Positions 23,345 to 31,955 of a DNA stretch of 44,305 bases are shown one piece after another. The notes under the pieces were generated by a model, which saw only the letters and a list, made by a program, of their open reading frames with translations, was not told where the DNA came from and searched no databases. A program made the position numbers and the translations under genes. Every line of letters starts with the position of its first letter. Positions within the stretch are counted from its first letter, which is position 1. Source of the DNA: a bacterium (GTDB lineage Bacteria > Patescibacteriota > Saccharimonadia > Saccharimonadales > UBA4665); NCBI GenBank assembly GCA_021804085.1, contig JAJZKM010000004.1:1-44305 (forward strand), written 5' to 3'.

Positions 23345-24229
23345 ATGAACATTAAGTTGCCAAAATCAGGTCGGTATGTAGTTGCTGTAAGTGGTGGCGT
23401 TGATTCAGTATCTTTACTTCATATTTTAGCAAAAACCAACAAATATGATTTGATAGTGGCGCATTTTGATCATGGGATTAGAATAGATAGTTCTGAAGAT
23501 CTTATTTTTGTCGATAAATTGGCAGCTAGTTATGGGCTAACATCAAAAACTACGAGAGTAAATTTAGGTCCGGTGGCCAGCGAAGAACTTGCGCGAAATA
23601 AGCGATATGAATTCTTGAATAGAATAGTGCAGGAGACTAACGCTGAAGCATTAATTACGGCTCACCACCAAGATGATTTAATTGAAACAGCTATCATCAA
23701 TATGATTCGCGGTACCGGTCGTGTAGGATTTGGGTCGATTAGAGAAAATGAGCATATAAAACGTCCATTATTAATAGTGAGCAAGAACGAAATAATAGAT
23801 TATGCTTTAAAACAAGGATTGGTTTGGCGTGAAGACAGTACAAATTTGAATGATGCCTATTTGAGAAATCGCATTCGTCACAATATAGTACCAAAAATGA
23901 ATTCCAACCAACGCCAGACATTCCTTAATCTAATATATCGTGAAGGCAAGCTAAATGATCAGATTGATCAGCTATTTTCTATGTTTTTTGAAGAAAAAAA
24001 AACCCAATTAAATCGTTATGTAATCAAAATTATGCCTTATGATGTTAGTAGGGAGTTGATCGCTACTTGGCTAAGAATGAATAATCTACTTAACTTTAAC
24101 CATAAAACAATAGAACGATTAACACTTGCAGCTAAAACTAAGCCAGCCGGTGTTAAACTTGACGTTACAGGTAAGTATGTAGTAAATGTAACACGGGATT
24201 ATTTAGCACTCCGATCACCAGAGCGCTAG
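23345..24229 (+). CDS. tilS: tRNA-Ile lysidine synthase
   Basis: The N-terminal PP-loop VAVSGGVDSVSLLHIL (SGGVDS at ~16-21) binds ATP. LITAHHQDDLIETAIINMIRGTGRVGF and an LLIVSKNEIIDYA stretch with WREDSTNLNDAYLRNRIRHNIVP are diagnostic of TilS. At 294 residues it is a short form lacking the extra C-terminal domains of E. coli TilS (432 residues), similar to compact forms. It changes C34 of tRNA-Ile(CAU) to lysidine; a candidate substrate is encoded at 15809. TAAAAT at 23331-23336 predicts a start 2 bases before the ATG. Confidence 0.93.
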   Translation: MNIKLPKSGRYVVAVSGGVDSVSLLHILAKTNKYDLIVAHFDHGIRIDSSEDLIFVDKLAASYGLTSKTTRVNLGPVASEELARNKRYEFLNRIVQETNAEALITAHHQDDLIETAIINMIRGTGRVGFGSIRENEHIKRPLLIVSKNEIIDYALKQGLVWREDSTNLNDAYLRNRIRHNIVPKMNSNQRQTFLNLIYREGKLNDQIDQLFSMFFEEKKTQLNRYVIKIMPYDVSRELIATWLRMNNLLNFNHKTIERLTLAAKTKPAGVKLDVTGKYVVNVTRDYLALRSPER

Positions 24230-24265
24230 CCAACAGCCATTCGGCGTTATATAATGTAGGAAATT

Positions 24266-26131
24266 ATGGATAATAAGCATATCAGACCTAACAACAGCAG
24301 CCCTAATAGCCGCAAAAATATTAAGAATATAGGATTTGTGGCTATATTGGTCCTTTTGGGTCTTATAATCTTTTCGTCTTACCACCAATCTTCCAATCTA
24401 CAAACCATACCACTTACTCAGGCCGTCAAGCAGGAAGTTTCGGGTGACTATAAGTCAATTGTTGTAAATGGTAATGAGTTAGACATTACTCTCAATGGAA
24501 AAACAACTGCTAGCGTCAAGACCTATATTGATTCTAGTGACAGCTTGAAGTCACTCGGTTTTAATTTTACTAAGACGACTATTTCATTTAAACCACAAAA
24601 CAATTCTGCATCTGTATGGCTTACCCTAGGAGAAACTATAATACCTGTACTACTTATAGCCGGCTTACTTGTTTTTATGTTACGTAGTGCTCAGGGCCAG
24701 GGTAATCAGGCGATGAGTTTCGGTAAAAGTAGAGCCCGACTTTATGGAAACGAAAAAGATAAGGCGACTTTTGCAGATATTGCTGGATCGGATGAAGCAA
24801 AGCAGGACCTTGCTGAAGTTGTTGAATTCTTAAAATATCCTAAGAAATTTTCTGCTCTTGGAGCTCGCATACCTAAAGGTGTTCTTCTGATTGGTCCTCC
24901 AGGAACTGGTAAGACAATGCTCTCCCGTGCTGTTGCCGGCGAGGCAAATGTTCCTTTCTTCAGTATTTCGGGGTCAGAATTTGTTGAGATGTTTGTAGGT
25001 GTTGGAGCGAGTCGTGTGCGTGATCTTTTCGCTAAAGCGAAAAAGAACTCTCCGTGTATTATTTTTATTGACGAAATAGATGCTGTTGGTAGGCGCAGAG
25101 GGTCCGGAATGGGCGGTGGGCATGATGAACGCGAACAAACGCTTAATCAGATTCTTGTCGAAATGGATGGGTTTGAACAGGGTCAAAACGTAATAGTGTT
25201 GGCAGCCACAAATCGTGCTGACGTATTAGATCCAGCACTGCTTCGACCTGGCCGTTTCGATCGTAGAGTAAACATTGGTTTGCCCGACCGAAAAGATAGG
25301 GAAGCTATACTCAAGGTACATTTCAACAAAAAACCACTGGCTAAAAATGTTGATCTTGATGCGCTTGCCGCAAAAAGTGCCGGTAGTTCTGGTGCCGATT
25401 TGGCGAATATTGCTAATGAGTCAGCAATTATTGCTGCTCGTAACGGTCATAATCAGATATTGCAGACCGATGTTACCGAAGCATTTGAGCGTGTAGCTAT
25501 AGGTCCTGAACGCAAAAGTAAAGTCATGACCGATTTAGATAAAATGACTACCGCTTATCACGAGGCTGGGCATGCCTTGGTCGGTCACGTGCTCCCTGAC
25601 AGTGATCCCGTTCATAAAGTCACGATTATACCGCGTGGGGGTACGGGTGGAGTTACATGGTTCATCCCTCCAGAGGATAGACTTTATATTTCCTTGGTCC
25701 AATTTAAAGATATGCTTGCGCGAGGTATGGGCGGGCGTATTGCTGAAGAGATAGTCCTAGGTGCAGATCACATTACCACAGGAGCTAGTAATGACTTACA
25801 GAATGCAGCCGAAGTGGCTAGAGATATGATAGTTAATCAAGGTATGGGCAATCAACTACGTGATCAAGTGTTTAAGACTGATGACGGAATGATGCTCGAC
25901 CGATTAGTTCATGAACGGGAATACTCGGAAGATACGGCTAAAATTATTGATCGCGAAATTGAGGCCTTAATTACCGAAGCAGCAAATAGAGCTCGAATAG
26001 TAATTAAAGCAAATCGTGATCGCCTAGAAGCCCTTAAAGATCATCTAATAGAAAAAGAAACTGTAGATGCCAATGAGGTTGCAGAAGTGCTGAAGGGTGC
26101 TCATATGCCTAAGTCTGCTGCACTTTATTAA
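24266..26131 (+). CDS. ftsH: ATP-dependent zinc metalloprotease FtsH
   Basis: This 621-residue protein has two transmembrane helices (~22-38 and ~122-139) flanking an ~80-residue extracytoplasmic domain. The AAA module has Walker A GPPGTGKT (210-217), Walker B IIFIDE (265-270) and the second region of homology ending [10 protein letters not shown]. The M41 protease part carries HEAGH at 432-436 and [11 protein letters not shown] with the third zinc ligand. FtsH degrades membrane and regulatory proteins as a hexamer. TATAAT at 24248-24253 gives a ~6-base leader. It is located directly after tilS, a common pairing in bacteria. Confidence 0.97.
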   Translation: MDNKHIRPNNSSPNSRKNIKNIGFVAILVLLGLIIFSSYHQSSNLQTIPLTQAVKQEVSGDYKSIVVNGNELDITLNGKTTASVKTYIDSSDSLKSLGFNFTKTTISFKPQNNSASVWLTLGETIIPVLLIAGLLVFMLRSAQGQGNQAMSFGKSRARLYGNEKDKATFADIAGSDEAKQDLAEVVEFLKYPKKFSALGARIPKGVLLIGPPGTGKTMLSRAVAGEANVPFFSISGSEFVEMFVGVGASRVRDLFAKAKKNSPCIIFIDEIDAVGRRRGSGMGGGHDEREQTLNQILVEMDGFEQGQNVIVLAATNRADVLDPALLRPGRFDRRVNIGLPDRKDREAILKVHFNKKPLAKNVDLDALAAKSAGSSGADLANIANESAIIAARNGHNQILQTDVTEAFERVAIGPERKSKVMTDLDKMTTAYHEAGHALVGHVLPDSDPVHKVTIIPRGGTGGVTWFIPPEDRLYISLVQFKDMLARGMGGRIAEEIVLGADHITTGASNDLQNAAEVARDMIVNQGMGNQLRDQVFKTDDGMMLDRLVHEREYSEDTAKIIDREIEALITEAANRARIVIKANRDRLEALKDHLIEKETVDANEVAEVLKGAHMPKSAALY

Positions 26132-26219
26132 AAAACTTTATATTAACTCTTTTGATGTGCTATGACTCTAGGCTATACTTAGGTTCAGATATTTACTATA
26201 AGTCTAGGTAACGAGATTA

Positions 26220-27812
26220 ATGGAACAGACTGTTAAGAAAAAAAAGAAACAGACTATCTTTAACGTAGCAACACTATTGGTTGCTACATCGATTATGGGT
26301 CAGATATTGGGTTTTCTTAGAACCAAACTTGTTAATGCGCATTTTCCTCTTGTTGGGCCGGGAAGCACCGACGCATATTTCGCAGCATTTACTATTCCAG
26401 ATCTATTTTTTTATACCATATCAGCCGGGGCTCTTGGTGTGGCTTTCATGCCGGTATTAAGCGACTATATGCGCAAGAATGGTAGAAAGGCGGTCTGGGA
26501 ACTAACCGCAAATTTAATGAACTTATTGCTTATTTTTATGTTCGTAGTCGGTATTATTATTCTTTTATTCGCCAGACCTTTGATGCATTATGTAGTTGCG
26601 CCAGGATTAACCCCACAGCAACTCAATAATGCGACCGACATAATGCGTTTGTTGGCGTTCAATCCGTTACTGTTCACGGTGTCTGGGATACTGACAAGTG
26701 TTCAACAGACTCTTGGTAGATTTTTCTTTTATGCAGTGGCTCCAATGATCTATAACTTATCGATTATTGCGAGTATTTTTATTTTTCGTAACAATATTGG
26801 GATTATTGGTCTTGGCATAGGTGCAATGGTCGGAGCTGTTTTACAGCTTTGTGTAGTGATTATTGGACTTAAAGAACTGAATTTCTATTGGCATCCAAGA
26901 ATCGATTGGCGGAATACTCACTTTAGAATGATTCTAAAGAATCTTCCTCCGCGCTCCATAGACCAAGGAATGGACCAATTAGAAGATATTGTCGAAACTC
27001 ATATCGCCAGCGGTCTTGGTGTTGGTAATATTTCTAATTATAATAACGCTTTTATTCTGAGCTCTGCTCCAGTGGCGCTTCTTGGGACTGCGATAGCTAC
27101 TGCTGCTTTTCCGCACATGAATACTAGATTAAGTCAGCGCCGTCCGGATCTTTTCCGCAATGAATTCTTAAAAGTCGTACGAGCAATGATTTGGATAACG
27201 GCACCAGTAGTTGTGCTTTGTTATTTTTGCCGAGGTTACTTAGCTAGATTGATTTTTTCTAGAGGCAATGATCAGATTGCTGTTATTTTTGGATTTCTAA
27301 CTATATCTATTTTCTTCCAAATACTTTATAGCATTATTTCACGATGGTACTATGCGCAAAAAGACACCCATACCCCTTTATATGTGTCTTTTTTCACTAT
27401 TAGTTTTAACGTTATTTTGGCAGTTACTTTAGCTAAACCCGATGTTTTCGGGGTTGCAGGATTAGCTATAGCTCAGTCAATTGTTTCAGCTTCTGAAGTA
27501 TTTATTTTGGTTGTAATTATGATTTTAAGGGATAGAAAACTGCTAAATCCTATATTTTGGTCTGGCGTGCTGAAAATATTCTCTGCTACCGGCTTTACTG
27601 TATTGGCAAGTTTTATAATGATTACAATTTTGCCGTTAAATTTGCTTGATAATGGGATTGTGACATTGGGCAGTAAGTTGTTGATTATTACTTTAGTGTC
27701 TTTATCTGTGCATATTCTTGTTTCAATGTTGTTTGAATTAGATGAGGCTCGGCCAATAGTTTCATTTATGCGCAAAGTAATATTAAAGCCAGTAAAGATT
27801 GATTTTAATTAG
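26220..27812 (+). CDS. murJ: Lipid II flippase MurJ
   Basis: This 530-residue MATE/MVF-type protein has about 14 transmembrane helices. Family features include the N-terminal SIMGQILGFLRTKLVNAHFP and GSTDAYFAAFTIPDLF, the central PRSIDQGMDQLEDIVETHIASGLG and SRWYYAQKDTHTPLY. MurJ moves lipid-linked peptidoglycan precursor across the membrane. The 88-base gap to ftsH contains several TATA-like boxes (for example TATACT at about 26174) but no clear promoter pair. It fits with the MurC-like ligase and FtsB-like protein elsewhere in the window. Confidence 0.93.
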   Translation: MEQTVKKKKKQTIFNVATLLVATSIMGQILGFLRTKLVNAHFPLVGPGSTDAYFAAFTIPDLFFYTISAGALGVAFMPVLSDYMRKNGRKAVWELTANLMNLLLIFMFVVGIIILLFARPLMHYVVAPGLTPQQLNNATDIMRLLAFNPLLFTVSGILTSVQQTLGRFFFYAVAPMIYNLSIIASIFIFRNNIGIIGLGIGAMVGAVLQLCVVIIGLKELNFYWHPRIDWRNTHFRMILKNLPPRSIDQGMDQLEDIVETHIASGLGVGNISNYNNAFILSSAPVALLGTAIATAAFPHMNTRLSQRRPDLFRNEFLKVVRAMIWITAPVVVLCYFCRGYLARLIFSRGNDQIAVIFGFLTISIFFQILYSIISRWYYAQKDTHTPLYVSFFTISFNVILAVTLAKPDVFGVAGLAIAQSIVSASEVFILVVIMILRDRKLLNPIFWSGVLKIFSATGFTVLASFIMITILPLNLLDNGIVTLGSKLLIITLVSLSVHILVSMLFELDEARPIVSFMRKVILKPVKIDFN

Positions 27813-27856
27813 GGGTTTTCCTGCTGGCATCGGATATAATGTTCAGCAAGGAACTT

Positions 27857-29635
27857 ATGCAACCCAAATATATTCGTAATTTTTGTATTATTGCCCATAT
27901 TGATCATGGGAAATCTACTCTTGCTGATCGTTTGCTTGAGTTGACGGGAACCGTTAGCTCGCGGGACATGAAGACTCAACTACTGGACAAGATGGATCTT
28001 GAGCGTGAAAAAGGCATAACAATTAAGCTTGCTCCAGCTAGTATGAGGTTTTGTGAATATGAGCTGAACCTTATTGATACACCGGGTCACGTAGATTTCA
28101 GTTATGAAGTTTCGCGTAGTCTTGCTGCTTGTGAGGGTGCTATTTTAGTTGTTGATGCTACGCAGGGAGTTCAGGCCCAAACTTTATCGAACGTTTATTT
28201 AGCAATAGCGGCAGATCTTAAGATTATCCCAGTGATAAATAAAATTGATTTACCGTCGGCCGATATAGAGAGAGTTACTTCCGAAATTATGTCATTATTG
28301 GGCTGTCGGAAAGATGAAATTTTACCTATATCCGCCAAAACCGGCATGGGTGTAAACCGACTCCTTGAACAAATCGTTACAGAAGTACCACCGCCAAAGA
28401 CTAACATAGAAGACCACACTCGAGCCTTAATATTTGATAGTTATTTTGATGATTATCGAGGAGTGATTTTGTATGTTAGGGTTGTTGACGGGAAGCTGGA
28501 AAAGGGTGATTTAATCAAAATGATGGCTCAAGAAGCCGAAGGTTTGGCTATTGAGGTTGGCAATCTGACTCCAGAAATGGTCGATACCCAGAAACTAGTA
28601 TCTGGGGAAATAGGCTATGTCGTAACTAACCTTAAAAGCGTTCAAGATGCTCACGTCGGTGACACCATCACTCTTGTGAGTACTCCTGCCACAAATCCTT
28701 TACCGGGGTACAAAAAAGTTCAGCCTTTTGTGTATGCGGGTTTTTTCCCTGAGAGCAATGAAGATTACCATGCCCTAAAGGATGGGGTGTCTAAGCTATC
28801 GCTTAATGATTCGTCGTTAAGTTTTAGTCTTGAAAACTCTCCGTTACTTGGCTTTGGCATGAGGATCGGATTTCTAGGCCTATTGCATCTAGATATTGTA
28901 CGCGAACGCCTTGTTCGTGAGTATGGACTTACTCCTGTTGTTACGAATCCTTCAACTGATTATATAGTTAAATTAACTAACGGTACTGAAATAGATATCA
29001 AAAGTGCGTCAGACTTGCCGGATGCTACTCTAATAGATGAAATTCGTGAACCATGGATTAAGGGTGAACTAATAACTCCTCAAGCATATGTCGGGCCGGT
29101 ACTTAGCCTAATCGCATCTAAACGCGGATTGCAGACTAATCTTAGCTATGTTGATGAACAAGTTGTTATTAGTTTTGAAGCACCATTAGCTAATCTTTTG
29201 ACGGATTTTTATGATTCACTGAAGAGCTTAACCAGTGGTTACGGGTCATTTAATTATGAATTAAGTGATTATCGACCTGGTGATTTAGTTCGAATTGATT
29301 TTCTGATTGCGGGAGAGAAGATTGATCCTTTGTCTGTGGTGGCGCATAGAGGAGCAGCTCAAGCTTTAGCTAGGGAAACTTTGGCTAAACTTAAGGACAT
29401 AATACCGAGACAGAATTTTAAAGTTGCACTACAAGCAGCATTGGGCGCTAAAATTATTGCCCGAGAAGATATTAGCGCATTTCGTAAAGATGTTACTGTT
29501 GGTTTGTATGGAGGTGATGTAAGCCGTAAGCGTAAGGTACTCGAGAAACAAAAACGTGGCAAAAAACGTATGAAAAAATTTGGCAAAGTAGATATTCCAG
29601 CGGAAGCTTTTTTCGTAATGATGAGCAAGGATTGA
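27857..29635 (+). CDS. lepA: Elongation factor 4 (LepA)
   Basis: Translational GTPase with G1 AHIDHGKS, KGITIKLAP (G2), DTPGHVDF (G3) and NKIDLP (G4). The LepA-specific C-terminal domain ends KKFGKVDIPAEAFFVMM. I start it at ATG 27857 (MQPKYIRNF), which matches the usual short LepA N-terminus. The upstream in-frame ATG 27839 overlaps a TATAAT (27835-27840), whose predicted start is ~27847, so it would not be in the mRNA; an AAGGAA at about 27847-27852 precedes ATG 27857. LepA acts on ribosomes under stress. The kinase-like gene follows by 8 bases. Confidence 0.95.
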   Translation: MQPKYIRNFCIIAHIDHGKSTLADRLLELTGTVSSRDMKTQLLDKMDLEREKGITIKLAPASMRFCEYELNLIDTPGHVDFSYEVSRSLAACEGAILVVDATQGVQAQTLSNVYLAIAADLKIIPVINKIDLPSADIERVTSEIMSLLGCRKDEILPISAKTGMGVNRLLEQIVTEVPPPKTNIEDHTRALIFDSYFDDYRGVILYVRVVDGKLEKGDLIKMMAQEAEGLAIEVGNLTPEMVDTQKLVSGEIGYVVTNLKSVQDAHVGDTITLVSTPATNPLPGYKKVQPFVYAGFFPESNEDYHALKDGVSKLSLNDSSLSFSLENSPLLGFGMRIGFLGLLHLDIVRERLVREYGLTPVVTNPSTDYIVKLTNGTEIDIKSASDLPDATLIDEIREPWIKGELITPQAYVGPVLSLIASKRGLQTNLSYVDEQVVISFEAPLANLLTDFYDSLKSLTSGYGSFNYELSDYRPGDLVRIDFLIAGEKIDPLSVVAHRGAAQALARETLAKLKDIIPRQNFKVALQAALGAKIIAREDISAFRKDVTVGLYGGDVSRKRKVLEKQKRGKKRMKKFGKVDIPAEAFFVMMSKD

Positions 29636-29642
29636 TTTTGCC

Positions 29643-30371
29643 ATGAACAAAATCTTTAACACTGTGCAATTTAATAATCAATTAAAGAATTACCAGATGT
29701 CAGATACTTCCATCGCTATTTTAAATAAGCTTAATTTAGTTCTTCTTGCGGGCGTTTCTGGTTCTGGTCGTAATACTATTATTGATGGGCTGATTAAACT
29801 GGGTGGCTATCACTATATTGTCTCTGATACGACACGAGAGCCAAGAGTTAATAATGGGATAAAAGAGCAAAATGGGGATAGGTATTGGTTTAAAAGTGAG
29901 ACAGAATTTCTTCGGGACCTTAAGTGTGGCATGTATCTAGAGGCTGAAATTATTCATAACCAACAAGTGTCCGGTATTAGTCTACGTGAACTCCAAAAGG
30001 CGCTAGATGATAACAAAATTGCGATTACGGACATAGAACTTGGTGGCTTTAGAAATATTCTAGGTTTAAAGCCTGATACGATTGGCGTAATAGTCTTGCC
30101 GCCAAGCTTTGATGAGTGGTTAAGGCGATTGACTAAAAGGGGTAGAATGAAGGATGACGAGATAAAAAATCGCCTTAAAAGCGGTTGCCGTCTTTTCGCG
30201 CAGGCAATTACTGCAACTAGCAACATAAGTATAGTAGTTAATGACAATATTGAAACGGTTATAACTGAAATAGATATGTTGGCACAGGGCAAAATTGTAA
30301 ATAATACCTTAACTAACAAAAGATTAGCGAAAGATCTGCTTAGGTTTACCAAAGAGTATTTAAGTCGTTAG
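29643..30371 (+). CDS. Guanylate kinase-like P-loop protein
   Basis: This 242-residue protein has a P-loop GVSGSGRNT at about residues 37-45, then VSDTTREPRVNNGIKEQNGDRYWF. That matches the GMP-binding (S/T)R.pR.gE.dG.dY.F region of guanylate kinase, and IEXXG-like DIELGGFRNI follows. Two features differ from Gmk: the usual Lys of the P-loop (GKS/T) reads RN, and the tail is ~40 residues longer. It may act on nucleotides or be a divergent kinase. ATG 29697 is a possible shorter start. It is cotranscribed with lepA. Confidence 0.6.
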   Translation: MNKIFNTVQFNNQLKNYQMSDTSIAILNKLNLVLLAGVSGSGRNTIIDGLIKLGGYHYIVSDTTREPRVNNGIKEQNGDRYWFKSETEFLRDLKCGMYLEAEIIHNQQVSGISLRELQKALDDNKIAITDIELGGFRNILGLKPDTIGVIVLPPSFDEWLRRLTKRGRMKDDEIKNRLKSGCRLFAQAITATSNISIVVNDNIETVITEIDMLAQGKIVNNTLTNKRLAKDLLRFTKEYLSR

Positions 30372-30471
30372 ACTATTCTGAAATATTACTATTCAAGCGT
30401 AACAGAGTTGTTTGCTGATCGGTGCTTGACAGCAGGATCAGTTAAAAGATCAGAAAAATTACAGTACCATT

Positions 30472-30509
30472 TTGGCACTCTTGACTAAAGAGTGCTAAAA
30501 AGTTACAAT
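30472..30509 (+). promoter_or_regulatory. CIRCE operator with embedded promoter for hrcA-grpE
   Basis: TTGGCACTC-N9-GAGTGCTAA at 30472-30498 is the HrcA operator with one mismatch. Its 9-base loop starts with TTGACT (30481-30486), the -35 box; TACAAT (30504-30509) is 17 bases downstream. HrcA bound to CIRCE would cover the -35 directly. Confidence 0.95.
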
Positions 30510-30544
30510 AATAACCATTAGGTTATCTAAGAGTTATAAATTTT

Positions 30545-31252
30545 ATGATTAGCGAAAGACAAATTCAAATCCTAAAAGCTATTGTTGAGCAGTATGCCGA
30601 GGTGGCAAGTCCCGTTGGATCAAATTTACTGGCAAAAGTTTTTAATGTTTCGTCTGCAACCATTAGGTCTGAAATGAGTGATCTTGAAGGTATGGGTTAT
30701 ATTATGCAACCCCACACTAGCGCAGGACGTGTTCCCACAGATAAAGGCTATCGGTTTTACGTAAATTCTTTGGGCGATAATAAGTTGGATGAAGGTGAAC
30801 AAAACCGAGGGGAACGTGCTATTTCAATACGAGTCAAAGAAGGCGGAATTCCGGAGCGAACTATTCGTAATGCCGTGGACACACTCGTAGAATTGACACA
30901 TAATCTTGGTCTTGCGACCATTGGTAACCAGTTATATATTAGCGGTTTAGGTAACTTGTTCAACCAACCAGAGTTTATCGGTGGCCAACAAGTTCTTCGG
31001 GTTGCACAGCTATTAGATAATCTTGAACCGTGGCTGAAGGAGGCGGCACCCAACCAGCCTTTGAGTGTATATATAGGTCAAGAGAACCCTGTTGGTCGTA
31101 GTGCTGGTGTTAGTTTGATTATTTCTCGTTTTCGAAGTAGCTACAGTGACCATAGTTATATAGGAGTTTTAGGTCCAACTCGGCAACAATATCGGGATGT
31201 TATGAATCTTGTTCGTTGTGCTGGTCAGGAACTTGAAGGGGTACTATTATGA
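30545..31252 (+). CDS. hrcA: Heat-shock repressor HrcA
   Basis: The N-terminal winged helix reads RQIQILKAIVEQYAEVASPVGSNLL, FNVSSATIRSEMSDLEGMGYI and PHTSAGRVPTDKGYRFYV, the classical HrcA start. The remaining ~160 residues keep the GAF-like effector domain, including GPTRQQYRDVM near the end. At 235 residues it is about 100 shorter than the usual ~340, by loss of the inserted dimerisation segment. It is the presumed ligand of both CIRCE sites here and autoregulates. Its stop overlaps the grpE start (ATGA). Confidence 0.93.
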   Translation: MISERQIQILKAIVEQYAEVASPVGSNLLAKVFNVSSATIRSEMSDLEGMGYIMQPHTSAGRVPTDKGYRFYVNSLGDNKLDEGEQNRGERAISIRVKEGGIPERTIRNAVDTLVELTHNLGLATIGNQLYISGLGNLFNQPEFIGGQQVLRVAQLLDNLEPWLKEAAPNQPLSVYIGQENPVGRSAGVSLIISRFRSSYSDHSYIGVLGPTRQQYRDVMNLVRCAGQELEGVLL

Positions 31253-31737
31253 GCGATATGAAAAAATCTTCTACTGCAAAGAAAAATAGCCAAGAAATAG
31301 AGAAACTAGTTAAGGAACTTACTGATGCGCTTCAACGCGAAAGGGCTGATTCAACGAATATTCGTAGACAACATGAAACCCAGTTAGCGAAAAGTCAACG
31401 GATGAGTACTGTTAAGGTTGTAAGAGCTTTGTTGCCAGGATTAGATAACCTGGACCGTTCACTGAAACACGTTCCCAAAGATTTGGCCGACAACCCATAC
31501 GTTAAAGGGGTTAAGAGTGTGGTTGATCAGTTCGAGAAATGCTTAACTGATCTAGGGGTTCAAAGAATCAAAACTATCGGCGAAGAATTTAATCCTGAGT
31601 TACATGAAGCCGTTCAGATGGACGAAACAGGTTCCGGTTCTAGAGAAATAATTTTCGAAGAACTTCAGCCTGGATACATACTTGACGACGAAGAAGTTAT
31701 ACGTCCAGCCATGGTTAATGTTCGTCTTGAAAAATAG
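31249..31737 (+). CDS. grpE: Nucleotide exchange factor GrpE
   Basis: This 162-residue protein has an N-terminal coiled coil (~10-60). The GrpE core includes VVRALLPGLDNLDRSLKHVP, GVKSVVDQFEKCLTDLGVQRI and EEFNPELHEAVQM, ending EVIRPAMVNV. It releases ADP from DnaK. It is translationally coupled to hrcA through ATGA. A perfect 8-bp hairpin lies ~80 bases downstream. Confidence 0.95.
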   Translation: MSDMKKSSTAKKNSQEIEKLVKELTDALQRERADSTNIRRQHETQLAKSQRMSTVKVVRALLPGLDNLDRSLKHVPKDLADNPYVKGVKSVVDQFEKCLTDLGVQRIKTIGEEFNPELHEAVQMDETGSGSREIIFEELQPGYILDDEEVIRPAMVNVRLEK

Positions 31738-31817
31738 TCCATATTACCATTTAGATAGGCTATTGAAGCTTTTGTTGGGGCATGGTCATGACTCGAAATT
31801 GCTATATATTTAGGTAA

Positions 31818-31838
31818 AATAGCCACTCTATGGCTATT
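31818..31838. terminator. Hairpin between grpE and dnaK
   Basis: AATAGCCA/TGGCTATT is a perfect 8-bp stem with a 5-base loop. It is flanked by A-tracts, not T-tracts, on the plus strand, so it may not be an efficient terminator of hrcA-grpE. Confidence 0.45.
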
Positions 31839-31866
31839 AAAATAAGAAGTTTAAATAAAAAATTTA

Positions 31867-31921
31867 CTGGCACTCTTGACATAGGAGTGCTAGTTTTCTA
31901 ATATATATAAGACTAGCACTC
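31867..31921 (+). promoter_or_regulatory. CIRCE operator with embedded promoter for dnaK-dnaJ
   Basis: CTGGCACTC-N9-GAGTGCTAG lies at 31867-31893. The loop starts with TTGACA (31876-31881), and TAATAT (31899-31904) is 17 bases away. An additional half-site CTAGCACTC occurs at 31913-31921, at or just past the start of transcription, and is complementary to GAGTGCTAG at 31885-31893. Confidence 0.93.
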
Positions 31922-31955
31922 TATATAATCAGCTGCTAATATGAAAGGGTAAATT

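Noticed and set aside
27839-27856. Upstream ATG for lepA
   Set aside because: The codon overlaps the TATAAT box and the family starts at the next ATG (27857).
31831-31902. Short frame from ATG 31831 running through the CIRCE site (MAIKIRSLNKKF)
   Set aside because: It spans the operator and promoter of dnaK; its stop falls in the -10 region, so it cannot be part of the dnaK transcript and is likely chance.
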